7,152 bases of DNA from Candidatus Schekmanbacteria bacterium GWA2_38_11 (GCA_001790645.1 MGDB01000106.1:11266-18417), one strand, 5' to 3'. Shown: positions 1-6,147, counted from the first letter of the stretch. The notes: generated by a model not told the origin, from the letters alone. Made by a program: numbers and translations.

Positions 1-581
1 TTAAATGTTGCATTACCTTTATCATGGCATGTGAGGCACAGAACAGTATCAGCTTTTACAAGAAGGTTGTTTTCATCAGAGCTGTGGGAAAAATGGCATT
101 TCATGCAGCCATCAGATTGCATTGTCTTATGAATTATATTTTTTTCATATTTTTCTTTCTTATGGCATTGATAGCAGACTTCACTCCCCTCTGACTTAAG
201 AAGATGTTTTGCCTGGGAGGCATGAGGATTATGACAAAGCGTACATTTCCCCTCCTTCAGTGCCGTATGCACCTTAGATTTATTCATTCCTATCTTTTCT
301 TTGTTATGGCACTGAAAGCATATCTCATTCTCGCTCTTTTTCAGAATTAAAGCAGGAATTCTTCCGTGTCTGAGATGGCACTCCTCACATTTTTCTTCTT
401 TCACAACAGGATGAACTTCCTTCATGTTCAAATATTTATCAGAAAAACTTTTATGGCAGTCCAGACACCCTTTAGTTTTAAATTTCCTTTGTGCTGCAAA
501 AGTTTCATATGTAACATAAAGAACCAATCCACATAAAATTAATATAATCCCAAATATGATTTTTTTACCTTTTGTTTGCAT
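1..581 (-). CDS. Multihaem c-type cytochrome, doubled-CXXCH type (3' end cut by window)
   Basis: Read directly from the minus strand: 193 codons are open from ATG at 581-579 to the window edge, with no stop, so the C-terminus is missing. The N-terminus MQTKGKKIIF is followed by a hydrophobic stretch (about residues 8-25) and a possible cleavage site near A29-A30, or it stays as a membrane anchor. Seven CXXCH haem sites are visible at residues 39-43, 65-69, 88-92, 113-117, 136-140, 159-163 and 182-186. They are spaced 23-26 residues apart, with the 'H-x(n)-C-x-x-C-H-x-P/S-H-(A/S)-S' pattern of doubled-CXXCH cytochromes. Extra histidines (for example H57, H72, H105, H120, H151, H166) could be distal ligands for bis-His haems. 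The likely role is periplasmic or membrane-associated electron transfer. It starts 29 nt after the SurA-like gene and is probably co-transcribed with it. The ATG at 588 was rejected because that frame stops after seven codons. Family assignment is firm; the specific partner is inferred. Confidence 0.9.
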   Translation of the reverse strand, partial: MQTKGKKIIFGIILILCGLVLYVTYETFAAQRKFKTKGCLDCHKSFSDKYLNMKEVHPVVKEEKCEECHLRHGRIPALILKKSENEICFQCHNKEKIGMNKSKVHTALKEGKCTLCHNPHASQAKHLLKSEGSEVCYQCHKKEKYEKNIIHKTMQSDGCMKCHFSHSSDENNLLVKADTVLCLTCHDKGNATF

Positions 582-592
582 AAAACATATAT

Positions 593-598
593 CCTTCC
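593..598 (-). promoter_or_regulatory. Ribosome binding site of the multihaem cytochrome gene
   Basis: GGAAGG on the minus strand lies 11 nt before the ATG at 581, inside the 29-nt gap after the upstream stop codon. The spacing is a little long. The nearer ATG at 588 would sit only 4 nt from it, but its frame closes at once, so the site supports the 581 start. Confidence 0.55.
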
Positions 599-610
599 AA
601 AATTTTTATC

Positions 611-2362
611 TTATTTGTTATTATAATCTATCGCATAGATTCTTATGGTAGAGTCTTTTCTAAGTTTATCAGTCCAGTCATCAACTGCTTTGCCAAGTTT
701 ATTTTTTAATACCTTGTCATAAATCAAATCTTTTGCATCTTCAAAGGGCTGCGGTTTTGAAGGTATCATATCTTTTATATACAGGATATAATAATATTTT
801 TCAGGACTTACATACATCCTCAAATCCCCTGAACCTGCACCTGCTACTGCTCTCTGTACATCTTCAGATAATTCACTTGTAACAACAGGAGCGTTTCCAA
901 AACCTAAAAGCCCTTCAGTACTTCCATCTACCTGTCCATCTGCATTTTCTTTTATAAAACTAAATTCTGCCCCTTTTTTAAGTTTATCAAGAGAAGATTC
1001 CGCATCTTGAATTTTTTTAAAAACAATGGTATCTATCTTCATCATCTGCGGAAAAGAAAATTCACTTATATGTTCATCATAGTATGCCTTAAGTTCCTCA
1101 TCTTTAAGCTTTACATTAGGAGCAATAACCTTCCGCATAAATAATCCAAAAAGCACAGATATTTCATATTCATTAATCATGCTTTTATATTCTTCTGTTT
1201 TATCAATGCCCTTTTTCAATGCCTCTAATCTAAAAATCTTTTTACCCAATATTTTCTGCAATATATCTATTTTTTTCTGATTGATTTTTTTATTTTTAAT
1301 CGCTTCATCTACTCCATGGAAAAATTCTTTCTTAATGGCTTCAGCCCATTCTTCTACTGTTACCGGTTTTCCGCCTTTAACCTCAGCAACAACCCTTTTA
1401 TCTTTTAATAGATTTTGAAATCCTGGCTGCTTAGATTCAAAATTTATGGTGTCAATAATTTTCTTATTCAATTTTATATATTTATTGGATAACTCTCTGT
1501 TATAATTTGATAAAGCTTTAAACCTTTCTATTTCAAGAACCTTATCCCTTGCTTCATCCTTTACATCTGGATTGTCAGGGTATCGCACATCATCAAGCCT
1601 AAAAACAATATAACCCGAGTCAACAGAAATAACAGGACTTATAGAACCAGCATTCATATCAGATAAAGTCTTTATTATTTGGGGCAGAAGGTCTTTATCC
1701 TTTAAATAAACCCCTTCTTTTTTCCCTTTTACTTTTCCCTCTGTAATCAAACTCTCTATTCTTTCATCAAAGTTACCACCTGCCTTTATCTCTTCTTCAA
1801 ATTTTTTAGCGTCATCTTCTTTATCAAACAACACAGATTTTATCTTCCACTCCTTAACCATCTGCTTATATAGCTTATCTACCTCAGCCTCATCTGCCTT
1901 CAAATCCTTAACATATTGACCCTGTAACAGCGAAAGCAGGGTTGACTTAGCATATTTGTCAACCATGTTTTTCACTTCCTCCAACTCGTCAAACCCCATA
2001 TTTTTTGCCTCTTGTACAATAAGCTTTGTGTTTATAAGCCGCTTTATAATCTCAGAATAATCTTTTCTTGATGATGTCTCTTTTTTCTCCACCCCACCAT
2101 GTAATCTCCCGACAGCTTTTTTTAAGTCTTCAATGGTTATTGGTTCATCATTAACAATAGCAATAGGAAAGATTGAAAAGGAGGGTGAAGAAATCGGAAC
2201 ATTTAGGGCAATTTGTTCTTCTCCGTTATCCCAACCATTTTCTTTGACCTTCTCATCTGATTTGGCAACTTTCTCATCAGATGCATACCCTGGCATTGCA
2301 ACAAACAAAAAAATTAGGGAAATAATCCCATAAGCTAAAAAAAACTGTTTAGTAGTTTTCAT
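611..2362 (-). CDS. SurA/PpiD-like periplasmic chaperone with two degenerate parvulin modules
   Basis: 583 aa. A Sec signal peptide is visible (about residues 1-27, ending GYA|SD). Two SurA-like modules follow. Module A has an N-terminal helical chaperone region (about 66-165, with the family opening 'AIVNDEPITIEDL' and 'LINTKLIVQEA') and a parvulin-like domain (about 172-260, ending in the typical 'SGYIVFRLDDVR'). Module B has a helical region (about 323-430) and a second parvulin-like domain (about 438-532, with 'GLLGFGNAP' and 'YYYILYIKDM'). A helix follows (about 538-575). SurA and PpiD family proteins bind unfolded outer-membrane or secreted proteins in the periplasm. Neither rotamase domain contains any histidine, so the two conserved active-site histidines of parvulins are missing and the protein is more likely a chaperone than an isomerase. 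AGGG lies about 9 nt before the ATG. The gene is 67 nt downstream of the two-domain TolB-N/CsgG-like gene and 29 nt before the cytochrome gene, so it probably serves cytochrome export or assembly (inference). Confidence 0.85.
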   Translation of the reverse strand: MKTTKQFFLAYGIISLIFLFVAMPGYASDEKVAKSDEKVKENGWDNGEEQIALNVPISSPSFSIFPIAIVNDEPITIEDLKKAVGRLHGGVEKKETSSRKDYSEIIKRLINTKLIVQEAKNMGFDELEEVKNMVDKYAKSTLLSLLQGQYVKDLKADEAEVDKLYKQMVKEWKIKSVLFDKEDDAKKFEEEIKAGGNFDERIESLITEGKVKGKKEGVYLKDKDLLPQIIKTLSDMNAGSISPVISVDSGYIVFRLDDVRYPDNPDVKDEARDKVLEIERFKALSNYNRELSNKYIKLNKKIIDTINFESKQPGFQNLLKDKRVVAEVKGGKPVTVEEWAEAIKKEFFHGVDEAIKNKKINQKKIDILQKILGKKIFRLEALKKGIDKTEEYKSMINEYEISVLFGLFMRKVIAPNVKLKDEELKAYYDEHISEFSFPQMMKIDTIVFKKIQDAESSLDKLKKGAEFSFIKENADGQVDGSTEGLLGFGNAPVVTSELSEDVQRAVAGAGSGDLRMYVSPEKYYYILYIKDMIPSKPQPFEDAKDLIYDKVLKNKLGKAVDDWTDKLRKDSTIRIYAIDYNNK

Positions 2363-2429
2363 TCATTTTTTCCCTATAATAGATTTTTCATTACACAAAA
2401 TATTAAGTTCATGTAAAAATATTTTCTCT

Positions 2430-3557
2430 TTATTGTTTTACCATAGACTCTACAGCAATCCGAACCATCTCAGATGCCATAACACTGGCTGTATTCACCT
2501 TCCCCCAGTCAAATAAAAAAACCCTGTCATCCCCTTCATTAAAACTCTTTGACCTCCATACTATTTTCCTTTCCATTTTGCTTAATAACTGTGCAGAAAA
2601 ATCTACTTTTGCTTTACCAAAAAACCCTATATAATCATCATAGCTCATGATTCTTCCGCTCAGCATAAGATCAGCATTTAAATCGCTAAGAATCAGATCC
2701 GCATCTGAGAGTGAAATCCCAACATTCATTATGAGTCTCATTTTAAGAAGTTCCTGCCTTATTATACCTGGCTCAATTATATTATAATTTTTCTGTTTCA
2801 TCATTTGCATAACAAAGTGTAACATAATTATCTCTCCTGCATTTTTCCTTGTGCTGTCATTAAAAAAGGGTATTACTGCAACAGTGTACCTATTATCAGG
2901 ACTTAAAAATGGTATATTATAAAATACTTTTGGATTGAATATTTTTTTACTTTTTTTAACACCAGCCATTTCGATATTTCCGGCAAGATATCTTCTGAGA
3001 GAGGCAGCAAGAGATTCAGTGGCTTTTTCCATAAGCAAATGAGGATCTTCTATCAGTCCTAAACCAAGAATCCCGGGTAAGTCATCACCGCTTAATCCAA
3101 CGCTATCCATCCACAAAATCACCGGATTGCTACCGGTTGAAACCAACCGACAAATTAATGCAATCTTTGATGGATCTGTTTCATTATACAGTTCCACTGA
3201 AGTGATTAGAACAGCGTCAACGCCTATCTCTTTCTTAAATGCCTCGGCTGTTGCTGCGTCTATACCCCCTGTATATCGTACCCTATTTCGTGCCATGAAC
3301 TTTTCAAGTTCTTCATTTTCAAAAATAGATAGTCCATGTATTTTAAAGTTTTTTATTAATGATTCCTTTATGTCTTTTATTGGTGCAGCTGTTCCGCTAA
3401 GGTTTTCTATTGGAAGGACAACAATGCGTAAATCTTGTTTAAAATCTTGAAAATTCTCAGATAAGTTTTTTTTTACAAGAACACATTCTGAAAGACAAAA
3501 AATACCTACCAATAAAATAGCAGCTAACTTACTTAAAAAGTTTATCGAGAAGATCAT
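2430..3557 (-). CDS. Exported protein with two tandem TolB-N/CsgG-like domains
   Basis: 375 aa. The N-terminus (residues 1-25) is hydrophobic and looks like a signal peptide. Cysteines occur at 21 and 25, and 'LSEC' resembles a lipobox but has Glu at -1, which is unusual, so lipidation is uncertain. Two related halves can be seen. Residues about 42-190 open with 'LRIVVLPIENLSG', and about 222-373 open with 'YTVAVIPFFNDST'. Each has a beta-strand 'VxxxPxxNxS' motif, a following helix, an 'xIxExxxLxxxM' segment, an 'AD(A/L)xLxx' strand (115-119 and 295-300) and a 'vxxxxxxxIxW' strand ending in Trp (149 and 334). This is the architecture of the CsgG/LpoB/TolB-N-like fold found in outer-membrane lipoproteins. 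The start overlaps the upstream lipoprotein gene by 29 bp, indicating translational coupling. A role at the outer membrane in export or assembly of the neighbouring cytochrome is inferred; no specific family name is claimed. Confidence 0.7.
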   Translation of the reverse strand: MIFSINFLSKLAAILLVGIFCLSECVLVKKNLSENFQDFKQDLRIVVLPIENLSGTAAPIKDIKESLIKNFKIHGLSIFENEELEKFMARNRVRYTGGIDAATAEAFKKEIGVDAVLITSVELYNETDPSKIALICRLVSTGSNPVILWMDSVGLSGDDLPGILGLGLIEDPHLLMEKATESLAASLRRYLAGNIEMAGVKKSKKIFNPKVFYNIPFLSPDNRYTVAVIPFFNDSTRKNAGEIIMLHFVMQMMKQKNYNIIEPGIIRQELLKMRLIMNVGISLSDADLILSDLNADLMLSGRIMSYDDYIGFFGKAKVDFSAQLLSKMERKIVWRSKSFNEGDDRVFLFDWGKVNTASVMASEMVRIAVESMVKQ

Positions 3558-4107
3558 TTACAGCCTTTACAGTAACAGTATTCATCGGTTCACCACCACC
3601 GCCAAAGAGGCGGTCTTTGATTCCTATCCCGCCTTTGGTTGAAGATGCAGACCATACAATCCGTCCTGTCTGTCCCTCTATCATCTGCACGCTTAAAGAA
3701 ATTATATTAGCAGAGGTAGTGCCTGACCTTAACTCTCCATATTCCTTTACAACTCCTGTAATCACAGCATTTGCCTTAATTGCATTAGTCAATTTGATAA
3801 CTTCTTCTCCTGTTGGAGCTGTCGGGTTTAAGACTCCGGTAGTAGCTATTCCCTTTGCAACCTCGCCAGGAGGTATTACATAAATACTCCCTGTTGACAA
3901 AAGCATAGTAATGAATACATCTCTAACCCTTTCAGAAGATGTTTGTTCTTTTGAAAAATTTGCAAAAGGCATAACCGCAACAGTTTGTATTGACCCAAAA
4001 TCCATAGTGGAATCCCTGTATACATCACTAGCACACCCAAATAAAAAGGCTACAATCAGAGATGCTAAAATTATCTTTTTAAAATTTATAATTCTCTCTT
4101 CTGCCAT
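3529..4107 (-). CDS. CsgG/TolB-N-like outer-membrane lipoprotein
   Basis: 192 aa. A lipoprotein signal is visible: basic N-terminus with FKK, hydrophobic core at about 12-23, and lipobox 'LFGC' with Cys25. The residues after the cysteine are Ala-Ser, with no Asp at +2, which favours the outer membrane. The mature part (about 168 aa) opens with 'TVAVMPFANFS' (42-52), then has an 'SIYVIPPGEVAKGI' segment, an 'AIKANAVITGVVKEYG' strand-turn (109-124), and 'TGRIVWSASSTKGG' (147-160). It ends with a Gly-rich turn (168-172) before a C-terminal helix. This pattern matches small CsgG-like or GNA1162-like lipoproteins, whose exact function is mostly unknown. It is the first gene of the unit downstream of the cytochrome terminator and overlaps the next gene by 29 bp. 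No good Shine-Dalgarno precedes ATG 4107, so that start is tentative, but the lipobox position supports it. It pairs naturally with the following two-domain paralogue. Confidence 0.8.
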   Translation of the reverse strand: MAEERIINFKKIILASLIVAFLFGCASDVYRDSTMDFGSIQTVAVMPFANFSKEQTSSERVRDVFITMLLSTGSIYVIPPGEVAKGIATTGVLNPTAPTGEEVIKLTNAIKANAVITGVVKEYGELRSGTTSANIISLSVQMIEGQTGRIVWSASSTKGGIGIKDRLFGGGGEPMNTVTVKAVNDLLDKLFK

Positions 4108-4197
4108 CAGAAATCTTTATAACATTAATAATATTTTTTGAATTTAAATAATTTTTGGAAAAAGCAATTTATATAGAATTTATTTTACATTTTTTTG

Positions 4198-4226
4198 ATA
4201 CTAAAATAAAGTAAATTTAAATTCAA
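4198..4226 (-). promoter_or_regulatory. Possible sigma-70-type promoter for the accessory operon
   Basis: On the minus strand TTGAAT (4226-4221), a 17-nt spacer and TAGTAT (4203-4198) lie just after the terminator of the cytochrome gene and about 90 nt before the lipoprotein start. Each hexamer matches the consensus at four of six positions. The region is very AT-rich, so such matches arise easily by chance. A promoter somewhere in 4108-4229 is expected, because the terminator separates this operon from the gene upstream. Confidence 0.35.
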
Positions 4227-4229
4227 GAT

Positions 4230-4262
4230 AAAAAGGCTGGTTTTTTTTAAACCAGCCTTTTT
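4230..4262 (-). terminator. Intrinsic terminator of the OmcS-like cytochrome gene
   Basis: A perfect 14-bp inverted repeat (4230-4243 with 4249-4262) encloses a 5-nt loop. The core is GGCTGG/CCAGCC, flanked by A-runs and T-runs, so on the minus strand the hairpin ends in a U-tract. It starts 35 nt after the cytochrome stop codon. Because of the symmetric A/T flanks it could also stop transcription from the other direction, although no plus-strand gene is seen here. It makes the cytochrome gene a separate transcript, or at least strongly lowers read-through into the accessory genes. Confidence 0.93.
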
Positions 4263-4297
4263 ATATCCTGAGCGTGTCTTTATATGCTCTTAGTATA

Positions 4298-5557
4298 TTA
4301 ATCCATATTATGGCACTTATTGCATAAAATCCTCTGATAAGAAGCAAAAATAGTCGCAGGCCTATCATAGTATGCTGCCTGTGTTTCTGCCCCTAAACGC
4401 CCTAAAGAAAATTCTGGGTTATCCGGTGTTGTATCAGTCCCTGGCCAGAGGCTATTGTAGACAATAAAATCTACCTCATTACTCCATCTAAACATATGGT
4501 TCCATCCTGTTGCATGTGCCCTGTGGCAACTTAAGCACATTACCTGAGAGTTGGAGGCAGGACCTGAAAGCGGAGAACTACCGCTTTTCCCTGCTATTGT
4601 TTTGAGACTTGAATAATCAGTAGAATTCTCTTCATATGGCACCAATGAAAGGTATGAACTTGCCTGGACACCTGTCGTGTCCCCAGATTTAACATAGGAA
4701 TTATAATTATTAGCTAAGGACGAGCCAAAAGTCCGATCGCAAGGATGAAGTAACTTACCTGTATCACTATGCATATCAGAATGGCAGTTTGCACACCATC
4801 TTGACATACCTTTTCCATAGGCAACATAGGTCTGGGTAGAAGACTCTGATCTGTTGTAATTAGATGGTGCCACTGCTGTTGGTGGATTTACCGTAAACGA
4901 AACATTGCTGGTTTTAGAATTGGTAAAGCCAATACCACCAAGAAGCCTGTAAACACCTACAGCTGTTTCACCTGCTACAGGGTCAGGGCTATTATCGTAA
5001 GAGCCTGATGCCATAATAGGTGCACCTTTTGTAATAATTGTTCCATCCCCGAGTCTTCTATATTTCCCATGGGGATCATGACAGCTGATACAAGAAAAAT
5101 CTGATGAAACAAATGATCCTCCAGGGGCTGTATTGTTTGTATTATCTGCTACATAATTTTTATCAACTGCAACTATGTTGTGTCCGTGTCTTTCCCCTGA
5201 CTCAATAGTTGTAACATTGCCAATTGTAATAGTGTAGCTCTTCTTCAGCCAGCCAAAATCTCCGCCAGGGGTTCGCTGTTTGGGTGGAACACTTGTTGGC
5301 ATATCAGAATCAGCAGTGCTAATATGATAGTCGGTTGGACCTGTGTCGCCTGAGTTTTCATGGCAAATCAGGCATGTTGAACTCTGGTCCGTTCCTTTCA
5401 AGCAATAGTCACCATCTGATGGTGTTGAATGCATGCTATGGCATCCTGTGCATTCCCCTACACCGCCATTATGAAACGCATAGCTTTTTCCACAAAGCAG
5501 AATAATTAAAAAAGGCAATATAAAAACAAATAAACTTACCATTTTTAAAATCTTCAT
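4298..5557 (-). CDS. omcS: OmcS-like hexahaem extracellular cytochrome (nanowire filament subunit)
   Basis: 419 aa from ATG 5557. The in-frame GTG at 5575 was rejected because AAAGGAGGGAAG sits directly before this ATG and would be inside the longer reading frame. The signal peptide is residues 1-27 (...KSYA|FHNGG), leaving a mature protein of 392 aa, close to Geobacter sulfurreducens OmcS (about 407). There are exactly six CXXCH sites, at mature positions 9-13, 35-39, 129-133, 228-232, 314-318 and 385-389. Blocks I recognise from OmcS include FHxGGVxECxGCHxMH, GDTGPxxYHISTA, TPGGDFGW, GHNIV, CHDPHGKYRR, NYNR, WCANCH, CLSCHRAHA and the C-terminal LCNKCH. His16 is at the same position as the OmcS histidine that ligates a haem in the next subunit. 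The family forms micrometre-long extracellular filaments carrying electrons to minerals or partner cells. Two cysteines, at mature 25 and 246, are not in haem motifs. The upstream sigma-54 promoter and downstream terminator suggest monocistronic, regulated expression. Confidence 0.93.
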   Translation of the reverse strand: MKILKMVSLFVFILPFLIILLCGKSYAFHNGGVGECTGCHSMHSTPSDGDYCLKGTDQSSTCLICHENSGDTGPTDYHISTADSDMPTSVPPKQRTPGGDFGWLKKSYTITIGNVTTIESGERHGHNIVAVDKNYVADNTNNTAPGGSFVSSDFSCISCHDPHGKYRRLGDGTIITKGAPIMASGSYDNSPDPVAGETAVGVYRLLGGIGFTNSKTSNVSFTVNPPTAVAPSNYNRSESSTQTYVAYGKGMSRWCANCHSDMHSDTGKLLHPCDRTFGSSLANNYNSYVKSGDTTGVQASSYLSLVPYEENSTDYSSLKTIAGKSGSSPLSGPASNSQVMCLSCHRAHATGWNHMFRWSNEVDFIVYNSLWPGTDTTPDNPEFSLGRLGAETQAAYYDRPATIFASYQRILCNKCHNMD

Positions 5558-5560
5558 CTT

Positions 5561-5567
5561 CCCTCCT
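5561..5567 (-). promoter_or_regulatory. Strong Shine-Dalgarno site that sets the OmcS-like start
   Basis: AGGAGGG lies on the minus strand 3 nt before ATG 5557, within the longer match AAAGGAGGGAAG. It is the best ribosome binding site in the window and shows that translation starts at ATG 5557 rather than at the GTG six codons upstream. It implies high translation of the cytochrome. Confidence 0.88.
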
Positions 5568-5651
5568 TTATCCACCCTATTACTTCTTCCAAAAAATGTT
5601 TTTAATTTTAAAGCTGTTAATATTTAAGTTTTTAGAAAGTACAGGAGGGAA

Positions 5652-5667
5652 TGCAATTTTTGTGCCA
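5652..5667 (-). promoter_or_regulatory. Sigma-54 (RpoN) -24/-12 promoter of the OmcS-like gene
   Basis: On the minus strand CTGGCAC is followed by AAAAA and TTGCAT. TGGCAC occupies 5667-5662 and TTGCA 5656-5652. The GG (second G at 5665) and GC (C at 5653) dinucleotides are exactly 12 bp apart, as the sigma-54 consensus TGGCAC-N5-TTGCW requires. The predicted transcription start is near 5641, giving a leader of about 84 nt before ATG 5557. It lies in a gene-free region, in the correct direction, at a plausible distance. Sigma-54 promoters need an ATP-driven enhancer-binding protein, so expression would be tightly switched. Confidence 0.82.
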
Positions 5668-5705
5668 GAATTAATATTGCCTTTGAAAAAAATATTTATT
5701 ACTAT

Positions 5706-5737
5706 TTATCAAATAGTTAATATGAATAATTTGATAA
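5706..5737. repeat. 9-bp perfect inverted repeat, candidate enhancer-binding site
   Basis: TTATCAAAT (5706-5714) and its exact reverse complement ATTTGATAA (5729-5737) are separated by 14 nt. The centre lies about 80 bp upstream of the predicted sigma-54 transcription start, where binding sites of sigma-54 activators usually begin. A second, overlapping palindrome, ACTATTT-ATC-AAATAGT (5701-5717), and AATAATT-N7-AATTATT (5725-5745) fall in the same block. The DNA is AT-rich, so the functional reading is tentative. Confidence 0.45.
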
Positions 5738-5773
5738 CAATTATTGTGAGGAAGGAGAATAAAGAGATATTTT

Positions 5774-5799
5774 TGTTAATATTAGTCAAATAATTAACA
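5774..5799. repeat. 7-bp inverted repeat upstream of the sigma-54 promoter
   Basis: TGTTAAT (5774-5780) and ATTAACA (5793-5799) form perfect arms around a 12-nt spacer, centred about 145 bp upstream of the predicted transcription start. The octamer GTTAATAT occurs here (5775-5782), at 5716-5723 and at 5616-5623. It could be a second regulator site, or chance in AT-rich DNA. Confidence 0.3.
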
Positions 5800-5828
5800 T
5801 TGAAAGCCTCAATCTAACAGCAAAAACC

Positions 5829-5860
5829 CTACAATATCTTTATCATTCATTGAATTGTAG
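5829..5860. repeat. 7-bp inverted repeat CTACAAT/ATTGTAG
   Basis: CTACAAT (5829-5835) and ATTGTAG (5854-5860) are exact reverse complements with an 18-nt spacer that itself ends in the small palindrome ATTCA-T-TGAAT (5845-5855). It lies about 200 bp upstream of the predicted sigma-54 start, still within the usual range for activator sites. No U-tract follows on either strand, so it is not a convincing terminator. Confidence 0.3.
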
Positions 5861-6147
5861 AAAATTTACCAAGGCAATAAACAGGTAGGTCATTATGATA
5901 TTTTATTTATACAGAATTTGATCTTGCGGCAAACTAAAACTGTTCTATAGCCTTTTTTATAATCCTTTTTCTTCACAGGCTAATCCGTGATTATAATAAA
6001 TGCATATGAATATTACTATAAAACACATTTGAGAAACATCTGATTAGTGTTGCTGTAACCTCTCTTCCATATTATTTTTTATTATTAATATATAAGTTCT
6101 TTATGTCATATGTCTTATAATAATTAAGAATATAAGGATGAAAGAAT
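5861..6147. other. Gene-free AT-rich spacer, no convincing element
   Basis: With 5558-5860 this forms a 590-bp stretch without a credible gene. Both strands were read. No ORF with a ribosome binding site, tRNA-like fold or intrinsic terminator for the TPR gene was found. The only structure seen is a weak 6-bp inverted repeat, TAGCCT (5948-5953) with AGGCTA (5977-5982). It may hold distal regulatory sequence for the cytochrome promoter. Confidence 0.5.

Noticed and set aside
2133..4141. Plus-strand frames opposite the chaperone and lipoprotein genes (2133-2333, 3127-3450, 3617-3883, 3911-4141)
   Set aside because: They lie opposite or largely overlap well-supported minus-strand genes, and their products show no recognisable domains.
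4155..4185. TTGC on the minus strand upstream of the lipoprotein gene as a second sigma-54 site
   Set aside because: There is no GG at the required distance upstream, so the -24 element is missing.
5558..5575. GTG start for the OmcS-like gene at 5575
   Set aside because: The strong AGGAGGG site lies inside this extension and points to ATG 5557, which also gives a normal signal peptide.
5561..5649. CCCTCCT at 5649-5643 on the minus strand, complementary to the ribosome binding site AGGAGGG (possible anti-Shine-Dalgarno switch)
   Set aside because: With the sigma-54 start predicted at about 5641, these bases lie just before the transcript, so they should not be in the mRNA. Only an upstream alternative start would revive the idea.
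5596..5793. Plus-strand 65-codon reading frame in the intergenic region
   Set aside because: It has no ribosome binding site and a low-complexity Ile/Leu/Lys-rich product from AT-rich DNA, and it lies across the sigma-54 promoter and its upstream repeats.
5948..5982. TAGCCT/AGGCTA inverted repeat as terminator of the TPR gene
   Set aside because: The stem is only 6 bp with a 23-nt loop, and no U-tract follows on the minus strand.
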